Assembly: GCA_946220865.1 (NCBI GenBank)
Contig: CAMJYM010000005.1
Span: forward strand, 44,315 to 108,314
Length of the DNA stretch: 64,000 bases
Source of the DNA: an uncultured Clostridia bacterium
GTDB taxonomy: Bacteria; Bacillota; Clostridia; Saccharofermentanales; DTU023
Direction of reading: 5' to 3'
The notes under the pieces are model-generated. The model had not been told where the DNA came from. It worked only from the letters and a program-made list of their open reading frames with translations, and ran no database searches. Made by a program: the position numbers and the translations under genes. Each line of letters starts with the position of its first letter. The first letter of the stretch is position 1. Positions 1 to 6,835 of this stretch are shown in pieces.

Positions 1-181
1 CGAGCTCCTCAGTTAATAGTTCCCGGACGAGCTGACGCATTTCTTCCCGACTTATCGCGGCAGCCTCCGTCTGGTCAGGGAGGGATTCTAAACGTCCCGG
101 GCCCGTGCAGCTCTTTTCAGCACCGCTGTCTACCCGCTCTGCGCGGCCTGTTTGATCTTCTTGCCTGGAATCATGAGTCAT
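1..181 (-). CDS. N-terminal fragment of an unrecognised protein, cut by the window edge
   Basis: A minus-strand frame opens with ATG at 181 behind a GAGGG ribosome binding site and stays open for 60 codons to the left edge. The visible part is a polar linker of about 42 residues followed by a charged amphipathic helix (ISREEMRQLVRELLTEEL). A linker joined to a short amphipathic helix is the arrangement of encapsulation peptides that target enzymes to bacterial microcompartments, but helices like this also occur elsewhere, so that reading is only a guess. The same frame is open further upstream to an ATG at 277 inside the triple repeat. That start has no ribosome binding site and is less likely. 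Confidence 0.5.
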   Translation of the reverse strand, partial: MTHDSRQEDQTGRAERVDSGAEKSCTGPGRLESLPDQTEAAAISREEMRQLVRELLTEEL

Positions 182-197
182 GATTTTTCCCTCTTTT

Positions 198-293
198 ATT
201 TGCCCTGCACATCGGCTTGTTTTTTCTTTATTCGTTTTAATTTGCCCTGAACTTCGGCATTTATTTGCCTGGTACATCGGCTTGTTTTTCTAC
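198..293. repeat. Triple imperfect direct repeat upstream of the left-edge gene
   Basis: Three copies of a unit beginning ATTTGCC start at 198, 240 and 263. The first and third share a longer core, ATTTGCC then an ACATCGGCTTGTTTTTC-like segment, while the middle copy is shortened. They lie directly upstream of the minus-strand gene at the left edge, in its probable 5' untranslated region. If the alternative ATG at 277 is used they become coding and give two similar CxxGQIK-type peptide segments. Function unknown. Confidence 0.7.
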
Positions 294-431
294 TATTTTA
301 GCAGAAGCTTGTTAAGCTTAGATGAAGATTCGAGAGAATAAGATAAGTCCGGTTGTAGTCTGATAGGGTTTAACAGTAAAAGTCCGTTTTACAGGGGGCA
401 CTTGTGATTGCTTGCCTTTGCCTGTCTTTGC

Positions 432-460
432 TTGCCTTTGGCCGAAAGGACGGCTATACT
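432..460 (+). promoter_or_regulatory. Sigma-A-type promoter of the thiT transcript
   Basis: TTGCCT (432-437), a 17-base spacer and TATACT (455-460) form a housekeeping promoter. Transcription would start near 467, about ten bases before the TPP aptamer, which fits a riboswitch-led mRNA. Confidence 0.65.
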
Positions 461-476
461 GAACTAAATTGCACAA

Positions 477-548
477 TAAGGGGTGCCGGAAGGCTGAGAA
501 CAGACCCTCTATCGGATCAAGGTCATGCTTGCGTCGAGATATTGTCGG
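477..548 (+). promoter_or_regulatory. TPP riboswitch (THI element) controlling thiT
   Basis: The aptamer shows the conserved THI-box pieces in order: GGGGTGCC at 480, CTGAGA at 494, ACCCT at 504, then GGATCAAGG and GCTTGCG, where CAAG pairs with CTTG as in the pyrophosphate-sensing arm. It lies in the leader of a thiamine transporter gene, the expected place. In this family, binding of thiamine pyrophosphate turns expression off. The 3' half departs from consensus in places, so a covariance-model score would be useful, but the combination of motifs and context is strong. Confidence 0.88.
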
Positions 549-552
549 GATT

Positions 553-595
553 GTTTCGAAAATTCTTTGCGATCGTTTCGAGAACTTTTCGAGAT
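553..595 (+). promoter_or_regulatory. Hairpin in the thiT leader, probable riboswitch expression platform
   Basis: TCGAAAA (556-562) pairs with TTTTCGA (586-592), extended outward by wobble pairs to 553-595. It lies between the TPP aptamer and the thiT ribosome binding site. The following sequence is only moderately T-rich, so it could be a weak terminator or part of an alternative fold that hides the ribosome binding site. Confidence 0.45.
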
Positions 596-664
596 CTTTC
601 TAAATACAGGTTCTCTGTGTTTTAACGCCTTTCGTCCCTTTTGTGAGAGATGAGAGGTATTTTT

Positions 665-1237
665 ATGAACAAAGAACGTACTCTGCTCATGGTGGAAATT
701 GCCATCATGGCCGCCTTATCCTTCTTAATTGATCTCTTTATTCCATCGCTGAGCGATGCGGTGAAAATCAGTGTCAAGATGATTCCCGTGATGGTGCTGG
801 GTTTGCGCCGTGGTCTGGTACCAGGCCTTGCCGGCGGCCTGATCTGGGGTGTCCTCCAGATCGTAACCGGTGAAGCTTCTATTGTCGGTCTGGTGCAGGC
901 CTTTCTGGAATACGTCCTGGCCTTTATGGCAGTTGGCCTGACGGGTCTTTTCAGCAAACCTCTGCTGGCGGCGGTATCTGCGAAAGTTTCTGCGGTGAAG
1001 CAGGTGACGATTGCGGGCCTGGCTGTGCTTCTGGCCTCTTTCGCGCGCTACTTCTGCCATTTTATCGCCGGCATTGTCTTCTGGGGTCAATACGCGCCGG
1101 AAGGGATGTCGCCCGCACTCAATTCACTGCTGGTGAACGGCGGCGCCTTCCTCTCCGAAACGATCACCTGCCTGATTGTGATGGGACTGCTGCTGCCGGT
1201 GTATCCTCAGCTTTTTGTGCTCAAACGCAAAGCCTGA
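665..1237 (+). CDS. thiT: Thiamine-specific S component of an energy-coupling-factor transporter
   Basis: This 190-residue integral membrane protein is the thiamine-binding S component that docks onto the shared EcfA/EcfA'/EcfT module, which is not encoded in this window. About six hydrophobic segments are visible. Near residue 125 it has the family hallmark ARYFCHFIAGIVFWGQYAPEG, the loop that forms part of the thiamine pocket in ThiT. The start at 665 is chosen because AGAGGT lies seven bases upstream; an in-frame ATG at 650 has no such site. It is monocistronic behind the TPP riboswitch, which independently supports thiamine as substrate. Confidence 0.93.
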   Translation: MNKERTLLMVEIAIMAALSFLIDLFIPSLSDAVKISVKMIPVMVLGLRRGLVPGLAGGLIWGVLQIVTGEASIVGLVQAFLEYVLAFMAVGLTGLFSKPLLAAVSAKVSAVKQVTIAGLAVLLASFARYFCHFIAGIVFWGQYAPEGMSPALNSLLVNGGAFLSETITCLIVMGLLLPVYPQLFVLKRKA

Positions 1238-1271
1238 GGCCTAAGCTTGAGGCTGGATCCTGAGGCCGAAC

Positions 1272-1532
1272 TCAGATAAATAAATCTCTTTTTTCTTCGA
1301 GCTGACCTTCGATGCCGACAATCTTAATGTAAAGCTCCGGCTTATCTTTAAGAAAGTCCTCAACGGCATCGAGCAGCTCTTTTTTTATAAGGAGAGACAT
1401 GCCGCAGGATACTTTGAGATCTCCGCAGCGCGGTGTGGGCGCGACGCGGTTTTCCAGACCGGCCTCGTCAAGCAGTTCGTGCAGTGCCATCCCGCGGGTG
1501 TGATTTTCAACAAGAATATAGTAATTCAGCAT
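1272..1532 (-). CDS. DUF3343 protein, putative sulfur/selenium carrier
   Basis: This small soluble protein of about 86 residues has the DUF3343 pattern: an N-terminal YYILVENHTRGMALHELL segment, then PTPR followed by CGDLKVSCGMSL, ending in a short acidic helix. The conserved cysteines led to the family being described as putative Se/S carriers, a role not proven. It is the last gene downstream of a double-cubane reductase, a cysteine-desulfurase-like enzyme and an activase, which suggests it passes sulfur or selenium to one of them. The start is uncertain: ATG at 1532 begins where family homology begins, TTG at 1562 is also open, and neither has a good ribosome binding site. It lies beyond a strong hairpin after the reductase gene, so it may be transcribed separately or by readthrough. 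Confidence 0.75.
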   Translation of the reverse strand: MLNYYILVENHTRGMALHELLDEAGLENRVAPTPRCGDLKVSCGMSLLIKKELLDAVEDFLKDKPELYIKIVGIEGQLEEKRDLFI

Positions 1533-1560
1533 AATCAAAGAAAGTATAGTCTTAATGAGC

Positions 1561-1690
1561 AAAAGCTAAAAGCACTAAAAGTGCGAAAGCCCAGGGTGCT
1601 AAAAGAGCATTAGCTAAAAGTGCGGATTGCGCAACACTTGAAAGTGCGAAAAGGATATGTGCAAACCCTGAAAGCTCATAGCCGGAAAAT
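1561..1690. repeat. Purine-rich degenerate repeat tract
   Basis: The intergenic stretch between DUF3343 and the reductase terminator is made of loosely repeated units around CTAAAAGTGC and TTGAAAGTGCGAAA. No coding signal, promoter or clean hairpin was seen. A similar A-rich degenerate tract occurs at about 22655-22745. Confidence 0.5.
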
Positions 1691-1698
1691 TAAGAAGT

Positions 1699-1730
1699 CC
1701 CTGCCCGGCGGTCTGATGGACCGGGCAGGG
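1699..1730 (-). terminator. Strong hairpin terminator after the double-cubane reductase gene
   Basis: CCCTGCCCGG (1699-1708) and CCGGGCAGGG (1721-1730) form a perfect ten-pair stem with a 12-base loop. Read on the minus strand it is followed by a T-containing tract (CTTCTTAATTTT). It lies 28 bases beyond the reductase stop codon. Confidence 0.85.
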
Positions 1731-1757
1731 AAAAGGGGAAAAGAAATTCGAAGGCTA

Positions 1758-3041
1758 TCAGCGGTTGCTGCGGCTGTCGAGCATTTCGATGAAAGCGCCG
1801 ACGCGGGTGCGCAGCTGTTCGGCATCATTGTCGGTGTAGTCGGTTTCGATGGAGAGGCAGGGAATGCCCGCTTCTTTGAGAGCGCGGGAAACGGAGCGTT
1901 TCTCGGTATCATAGAGATTACAGAACTGCAGATTGCAGTCGATGACGCCGTCAACCTTATATTCTTCGCAGTAACGGAGAATGTCGTCGATGCGGCCGCC
2001 ATTCGGCGTAAAGCAGGCGCAGTTGTTCTTCATGTAGCGCTGAGCAAGAGCTTCGAGCATTTCGTCTTCGGTTTTGACGTTTTCGTCAACAAGGTGCTCG
2101 AAGTAGCGGCTGCCGGTGCACATTTCTTCGCAGACGATGATGCCGCCGGAGGTTTCCACGATCTGGTGCATTTTCCAGTTAGGCACGGCCACGGGGGTGC
2201 CGGTGAGGAGGATGCGCTTGTCGTTGGGTTTGGCCGAAGAAATGCCTTTGGCAATGCGGTCTTCAAGTTCGTCGGCTAATTTATTGCACTGTTCAGCACA
2301 GCGGACGGGGTCATCGAAGAAGGCGATCTGCGTCATGAGAATGGCATCGCGGCCGGAAATGGGCGCAACGGTTGATTTTCTGGCCTCATAGACGCGAGCC
2401 ATGGCCTTGCGGCGATTGTTGCAGATAACAATGGCTTCGTGCAGTTTTTCCGGGGTAATCTTGTTGCCGGTGATTTCTTCAATCTTCCTGGCAAAGAGAC
2501 GAATTTCATCTTTGTAGTGAGCGATATCCTGCGGACGCTTCATCTGAGGGACGTCGATGATATACATGGGCACGTCTTCAGCGAGAATCTCGTAGGCTTT
2601 TTTCTTGCCGTCGCAGGTGGTTTCTCCCACATAGAGATCAGCCAAGCGGAAGAAGGGGCAGGTGCGGCTGAGACGAGCGCCCACCGATGCTTTAATCAGG
2701 GAGCAGGTGTTTTTGGGCAGAACTTCTTCGCCGGAGGGAACCCAGAACTGAGAGCCTCCGCAGAGTCCTGTCACGATGCCGTTGGCGGCAATGACAATTT
2801 CGTCGGGAACGTAGAGACAGAAGGTGCCGACCACCTTGCGTCCCTGCTTTTTGGCCTCGACGAGTTCAGCGGGGCGAATGCCGTGAACTTCCGAAATCAC
2901 CATATCCCAGAAGGCCATGGCCTTGGGGCGGTTTTCCTGGCTTGTGAAGACATCGCCGATGGCGGTGGGAAGCACAGAGCAGAGGGTGTCATGTGTCTCG
3001 ACGTCCATGCCGAGATCTTGCCACATCTTGTGATAATCCAT
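1758..3041 (-). CDS. Double-cubane-cluster anaerobic reductase (2-hydroxyacyl-CoA dehydratase HgdB/YjiM family)
   Basis: This 427-residue cysteine-rich protein belongs to the family of 2-hydroxyglutaryl-CoA dehydratase subunits and their single-subunit relatives. In characterised relatives a double-cubane [8Fe-9S] cluster, energised by an ATP-driven activase, carries out difficult reductions. Cysteines that could be ligands include C75, C94, C113, C128 and C143 in the N-terminal half, and C304, C308, C341, C343 and C374 in the C-terminal half. Only one family member is present, not the alpha/beta pair of a true dehydratase. That favours a double-cubane reductase of the type described from Carboxydothermus; the natural substrate is unknown. 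A good AGGAG site precedes the ATG. It follows the activase and desulfurase genes on the same strand. Confidence 0.87.
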   Translation of the reverse strand: MDYHKMWQDLGMDVETHDTLCSVLPTAIGDVFTSQENRPKAMAFWDMVISEVHGIRPAELVEAKKQGRKVVGTFCLYVPDEIVIAANGIVTGLCGGSQFWVPSGEEVLPKNTCSLIKASVGARLSRTCPFFRLADLYVGETTCDGKKKAYEILAEDVPMYIIDVPQMKRPQDIAHYKDEIRLFARKIEEITGNKITPEKLHEAIVICNNRRKAMARVYEARKSTVAPISGRDAILMTQIAFFDDPVRCAEQCNKLADELEDRIAKGISSAKPNDKRILLTGTPVAVPNWKMHQIVETSGGIIVCEEMCTGSRYFEHLVDENVKTEDEMLEALAQRYMKNNCACFTPNGGRIDDILRYCEEYKVDGVIDCNLQFCNLYDTEKRSVSRALKEAGIPCLSIETDYTDNDAEQLRTRVGAFIEMLDSRSNR

Positions 3042-3227
3042 TGTTCTCTCCTTTGTTTACCTTAGTTTGGCCCATCTGACGTCGCTGCCCCTGGCAGGTC
3101 CAGCGAAGCTTGGTGGACGTTTTTCGTGTGAATATCTCTTCTCGCCGGGGCGAGTTTAGAGCCTGTTTTGGCTTTTTCCTTCTGTAATTTCCTGCTTCAG
3201 CGCTTCAGTGCCCCTCACAAAGCTTTT

Positions 3228-4388
3228 TCAGCCCTCCAGAGTCGCCAGGATTTTTACAGCCTGGATGGCCTTTTCAATCTCTTCTTCCGTATTGCTGGCG
3301 GCAAAGGAAAAGCGCAGAGACCCGCGATCCGAGCTGCCGAAAAAATCATGCATGCGTGGGGCGCAGTGAATGCCTGAGCGGCAGGCGATCTCCCATTCTG
3401 TCGACAGGAGATCGGCAGCGCGGGCGGCATCCATCCGGGGCAGATTCAGCGTGACGATGGGCACGCGTGCAGACGTCTCTGCATAGTCGCCGTAGAACTC
3501 TATACCGGGAACCTCCCTCAGCCCTTCATAAAACATCTTTGCCAGGGTCAGACCACGTGTTAATAACTGTTCCATACCCTGCTTCTGAATTTCCGCAAGT
3601 CCGGCGGCGAGGCCGCAGATGCCGGGAGTATTGAGGGTTCCGGCTTCCAGATGATCGGGATAATCTTCGGGCATATCGGCCGAATGGCTGTGAGAACCAG
3701 TGCCGCCGTATTTAAGCGGTTCCAGCTCGACCCCGGGACCCAGGCAGAGCAGACCCGTACCCTGCGGACCGAGCAGACTTTTATGCCCGGTGATGCAGAG
3801 ACAGTCGATGTGCATGGCCTGGAGATCGATGGGGACGAGGCCCGCGGTCTGGGCGGCATCGACCATAAAGAAGAGCCCATGCTCGTGGGCAAAGTCGCCG
3901 AAAGCCGCCAGATCATTGAGATTGCCGCTGAGGTTTGAGGCATGACTGAAGACGAAAAAGCGGGTGTCCGGCTTAAGGGCGGCGGCAAAGTCTTCGATAA
4001 AAAAGCGGCCGTCCTTGCGCGGGAGAACAAAATCCACCTGGATACCACGCTGCTTTTCCAGGGCATGCAGCGGCCTGAGAATGGAGTTGTGTGCTGAAAC
4101 TTCGGCCAGGACCCTCGCGCCTGGAGGAATCGCGCCAAAAAGCGAAAGATTGAGGGATTCGCTGGCATTATGAGTAAAAATGACCCGGCTGGGGTCGCCC
4201 ACCGCAAAGGCACGGGAAAAGGCGAGACGGGCGCGGAAAAGGCGCTCTCCGGACCAGTTGGCAGCCTCATACGCACCCCGGGAACCATTTCCCGCATGGC
4301 GCAGGCCTTCCGTAACTGCTGAAATGACCGACTCGGGCTTGGGCAGCGAGGTGGCGGCATGGTCAAGATAGATAGCTTTTTTGGACAC
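3228..4388 (-). CDS. Cysteine-desulfurase-like class V aminotransferase
   Basis: This 386-residue pyridoxal-phosphate enzyme of the NifS/SufS/CsdA group would remove sulfur or selenium from cysteine or selenocysteine as an enzyme-bound persulfide. It shows the N-terminal YLDHAATS motif, the VDAAQTAG cofactor region, Schiff-base lysine K203 in TGHKSLLGP, and catalytic cysteine C342 in RSGIHCAP, a short-loop arrangement like SufS. The GTG start lies behind AAGGT and only six bases after the activase gene, so the two are cotranscribed. Beside a double-cubane reductase and DUF3343 it probably supplies sulfide for that cluster or charges the carrier. It is less likely to be the housekeeping IscS, because no iscU or sufB-type partner is near. 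Confidence 0.88.
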   Translation of the reverse strand: MSKKAIYLDHAATSLPKPESVISAVTEGLRHAGNGSRGAYEAANWSGERLFRARLAFSRAFAVGDPSRVIFTHNASESLNLSLFGAIPPGARVLAEVSAHNSILRPLHALEKQRGIQVDFVLPRKDGRFFIEDFAAALKPDTRFFVFSHASNLSGNLNDLAAFGDFAHEHGLFFMVDAAQTAGLVPIDLQAMHIDCLCITGHKSLLGPQGTGLLCLGPGVELEPLKYGGTGSHSHSADMPEDYPDHLEAGTLNTPGICGLAAGLAEIQKQGMEQLLTRGLTLAKMFYEGLREVPGIEFYGDYAETSARVPIVTLNLPRMDAARAADLLSTEWEIACRSGIHCAPRMHDFFGSSDRGSLRFSFAASNTEEEIEKAIQAVKILATLEG

Positions 4389-4394
4389 GCTTTT

Positions 4395-5159
4395 TTACCT
4401 TAATTTGGCGGCAGCCAGAGCTGCGCCGATAGCCCCGGCATAACGGGCATCCGGGCAGCTTTCGACTTCTTTTTTTAACTCTCTGGAAAGCGCTTCCAGA
4501 ATGGTGGGAACTTCGCAAAGACCGCCGGTCAGGCAGAGCTTGCCGCTGCCAATGAGACGGCGTGCCTGGGTACAGACCTTCCGCACGATGGAGTCCACCA
4601 CCGCGAAAGCGATATTTTCTTTATTTTCGCCTTTGCCGATCAGAGAAATCACTTCGGATTCGGCAAAAACGGTGCACATGGAAGAAATGGATGTGCCGCC
4701 GCCTTCAGCTGCGAGCGTGCAGAGCTCGTTGGGCGAAAGGCCGAGCGTATTAGCCATGACCTCGAGAAAACGCCCTGTACCGGCGGAGCATTTATCGTTC
4801 ATGGCAAAATCAGCAAGAATGCCATCCTCAATATTGATGATTTTGGTATCCTGGCCGCCGATATCGATCACCGTCATTTTAGGATAGTGGAAGAGATGAT
4901 ATGCGCCAGCGGCATGGCAGCTGATTTCCGTCACGGTTTTATCGGCATAAGGAACCGCCACGCGGCCGTATCCTGTCGCCACGACGGGGTTTTCGCCCGG
5001 AGCGTGGCCGAGCTTCTCCAGCTGCGACTTGATGAGGGCCGCCGTATCCGTGCTGCTCCATCCCGTAGGAATGACCGAGCGCGTAATGATGCAGCGATCC
5101 TCATCGAGCACGGCGGTTTTTGAGCTTGTAGAACCGATATCAATACCAATACTGACCAC
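4395..5159 (-). CDS. Acyl-CoA dehydratase activase (HgdC/YjiL family ATPase)
   Basis: This 254-residue homodimeric ATPase has the ASKHA fold and bridges one [4Fe-4S] cluster between two subunits. ATP hydrolysis drives a low-potential electron into its partner double-cubane protein. The N-terminal phosphate loop GIDIGSTSSK, the GGQDTK segment and the two cluster cysteines C124 (DKCSAGTGRF) and C162 (SSMCTVF) are all present with family spacing. The GTG start at 5159 has an AGGAG site nine bases upstream. It heads the minus-strand operon and its obvious partner is the reductase two genes downstream. Confidence 0.92.
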   Translation of the reverse strand: MVSIGIDIGSTSSKTAVLDEDRCIITRSVIPTGWSSTDTAALIKSQLEKLGHAPGENPVVATGYGRVAVPYADKTVTEISCHAAGAYHLFHYPKMTVIDIGGQDTKIINIEDGILADFAMNDKCSAGTGRFLEVMANTLGLSPNELCTLAAEGGGTSISSMCTVFAESEVISLIGKGENKENIAFAVVDSIVRKVCTQARRLIGSGKLCLTGGLCEVPTILEALSRELKKEVESCPDARYAGAIGAALAAAKLR

Positions 5160-5295
5160 AGCTAAAATCTCCTCGCAAACGTTTACTTCCGCGCTTATTT
5201 TAGCGGAAAGAGCCAGAGTCTACGGCGTGGAATTAACGATAGACTTGAAAGTTTTTGACGATAAAAACGAGACCAAGAAAAAATCTATCAGGGTA

Positions 5296-5324
5296 TTGAC
5301 AGTTTAGTAGCACCTTGCTATGCT
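5296..5324 (+). promoter_or_regulatory. Consensus promoter of the ytrA-type exporter operon
   Basis: Perfect TTGACA (5296-5301), a 17-base spacer and TATGCT (5319-5324). Initiation is expected near 5331, inside the palindrome described next. Confidence 0.88.
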
Positions 5325-5328
5325 AACC

Positions 5329-5347
5329 GTACTAACTCGAATAGTAC
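5329..5347 (+). promoter_or_regulatory. Palindromic operator, probable self-repression site of the GntR regulator
   Basis: GTACTA (5329-5334) and TAGTAC (5342-5347) are exact inverted repeats separated by seven bases. They cover the expected transcription start of the only GntR-family gene in the region. YtrA-type regulators usually repress their own operon from such a site, so autoregulation is a reasonable inference. Confidence 0.7.
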
Positions 5348-5412
5348 AGATGGTTCGCTGAAGACAGCTGCGCTGCGTTCAGGGGATCCCAATGATCTGG
5401 AAGGGGAATATC

Positions 5413-5865
5413 ATGGCCATCTTTCAAATTGACCAGCACAGTCGTGTGCCGATCTACGAGCAATTACGGCAGCAGGTTCTGCGACTGGCGGCTCTGGGGC
5501 TTTTAGATGAAGGCGAGTTGCTGCCTTCGGTGCGTCAGCTGGCTGCCGATCTGGGCATTAACCCGAACACGGTGCAGAAGGCTTACCGCGAACTTGAGCG
5601 GGAAGAGCTGATTTACACCGTTCCGGGGAAGGGCTCTTTTCTCTCCAAAAATGAGAGCCACATTCGCAGCATGAAGGATGAGTGGCACGAAAAGCTCAGC
5701 CGCCTTATGGTCGAAGCCCTGGAAGCGGGTTTTTCCATCGAAGAAATGCAGGAACTCTGGCTTGGCGCCTGCGAAGAGGTGCAGAAGCAAGTCCGTGAAG
5801 GCAAGATCCGAAAAGGAAAAGTCATTGAAGCCGCCTCAGGCTCCACCGCGGACCAGGCGAAATAA
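5413..5865 (+). CDS. GntR family transcriptional regulator, YtrA subfamily
   Basis: This 150-residue DNA-binding protein has an N-terminal winged helix (residues 10-75, with the subfamily core VPIYEQLRQQV and LPSVRQLAADLGINPNTVQKAY). A short all-helical C-terminal tail of about 60 residues replaces a ligand-binding domain, which is the YtrA architecture. The ATG at 5413 has an AAGGGG site; an upstream ATG at 5392 lacks one. It is the first gene of a four-gene operon with an ABC ATPase and two large permeases. YtrA-type operons in Firmicutes often respond to cell-wall-active agents, which is only a suggestion here. Confidence 0.93.
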   Translation: MAIFQIDQHSRVPIYEQLRQQVLRLAALGLLDEGELLPSVRQLAADLGINPNTVQKAYRELEREELIYTVPGKGSFLSKNESHIRSMKDEWHEKLSRLMVEALEAGFSIEEMQELWLGACEEVQKQVREGKIRKGKVIEAASGSTADQAK

Positions 5866-5926
5866 AGCAGAAGACAGAGCCGCCGATGGCCGGCCATACG
5901 ATACTGACGAAAGCAGAGGAAAAATC

Positions 5927-6835
5927 ATGAAGATCATAGAAGCAAAGGACCTGAGCAAGCGTTTTGGTAAAATTCATGCGCTGGATAAGTTGAGCTGCGA
6001 TATCTCTGCAGCCTCTATTTACGGCCTGATCGGCTCCAACGGGGCGGGTAAATCAACCTTTATGCGTCTCGTGGCCGGAATCTACAAGGCAGACAGCGGC
6101 AGCCTTCAATATCAGGGTCATGAGATTTTCGGCAACGCTGCACTGCGCCACGAAATCCTCCTGGTTCCGGATCAGCCCTGCTTTCTCCCCGGCGAAAACC
6201 TGGCGGGGATGGCTCAGTTTTACAGCACCCTCTACGATCACTGGGATGCATCCTTTTTTAACGAACTCCTGGAGGTTTTCCCCCTGGATCCTCAACTCGC
6301 GCTCAGCAAAATGTCCAAAGGCATGCAGCGTCAGGCTTCGGTCCTCCTGGCCCTGGCGGCCCGGCCGCAGCTCCTGCTCATGGATGAAGCCTTCGACGGG
6401 CTCGACCCGGTCATGAGAGAAAGTCTCAAGCGCATCCTGGCTCGCGAGGTGGTTGAAAATCAACTGACCTGTATCATCGCTTCACACAATCTGCGTGAAC
6501 TCGAAGATTTTTGCGATAAAATCGGCCTCCTGCACCATGGCGGTCTGATCTATCAGCACGAACTGGAATCCATGAATCTCGGGGTCTACAAAATTCAGAC
6601 CGCCTTTCATACGCTGCCCTCGAAAGAGGAGCTTGAGGCTCTGGGACTCAGCATTTTGCACTGCGAACGCCGGGGCAGCATTCTCCAGCTGGTCATTCGC
6701 GCCGAAAAATCGGAGATCAGAGAAAAGCTGGCGCCGCTTTCGCCGCTGATCCTCGATATGCTGCCGCTGACTCTGGAAGAACTCTTTATCTACGAACTGG
6801 AGGTAAAAGGCTATGCGGTCAGGAACCTTATCTAA
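5927..6835 (+). CDS. ABC transporter ATP-binding protein (YtrB-like)
   Basis: This 302-residue ATPase energises the two membrane proteins that follow. It shows Walker A GSNGAGKS (36-43), a Q-loop at Q83, a signature segment KMSKGMQRQAS that departs from the usual LSGGQ, Walker B LLLMDE with E154, and the switch histidine H187. A C-terminal domain of about 90 residues follows the nucleotide-binding core. The start at 5927 follows GAGG. Its 3' end overlaps the next gene by 23 bases, implying translational coupling. Confidence 0.93.
   Translation: MKIIEAKDLSKRFGKIHALDKLSCDISAASIYGLIGSNGAGKSTFMRLVAGIYKADSGSLQYQGHEIFGNAALRHEILLVPDQPCFLPGENLAGMAQFYSTLYDHWDASFFNELLEVFPLDPQLALSKMSKGMQRQASVLLALAARPQLLLMDEAFDGLDPVMRESLKRILAREVVENQLTCIIASHNLRELEDFCDKIGLLHHGGLIYQHELESMNLGVYKIQTAFHTLPSKEELEALGLSILHCERRGSILQLVIRAEKSEIREKLAPLSPLILDMLPLTLEELFIYELEVKGYAVRNLI

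Noticed and set aside
198..293. CRISPR-like array
   Set aside because: Only three degenerate units with unequal spacing (42 and 23 bases), no cas genes.
404..625. Open frame of 73 codons before thiT
   Set aside because: It overlaps the promoter and the TPP riboswitch and has no ribosome binding site.
1620..3065. Long plus-strand frames opposite the double-cubane reductase
   Set aside because: They are antisense shadows of a well-supported gene and show no family features.
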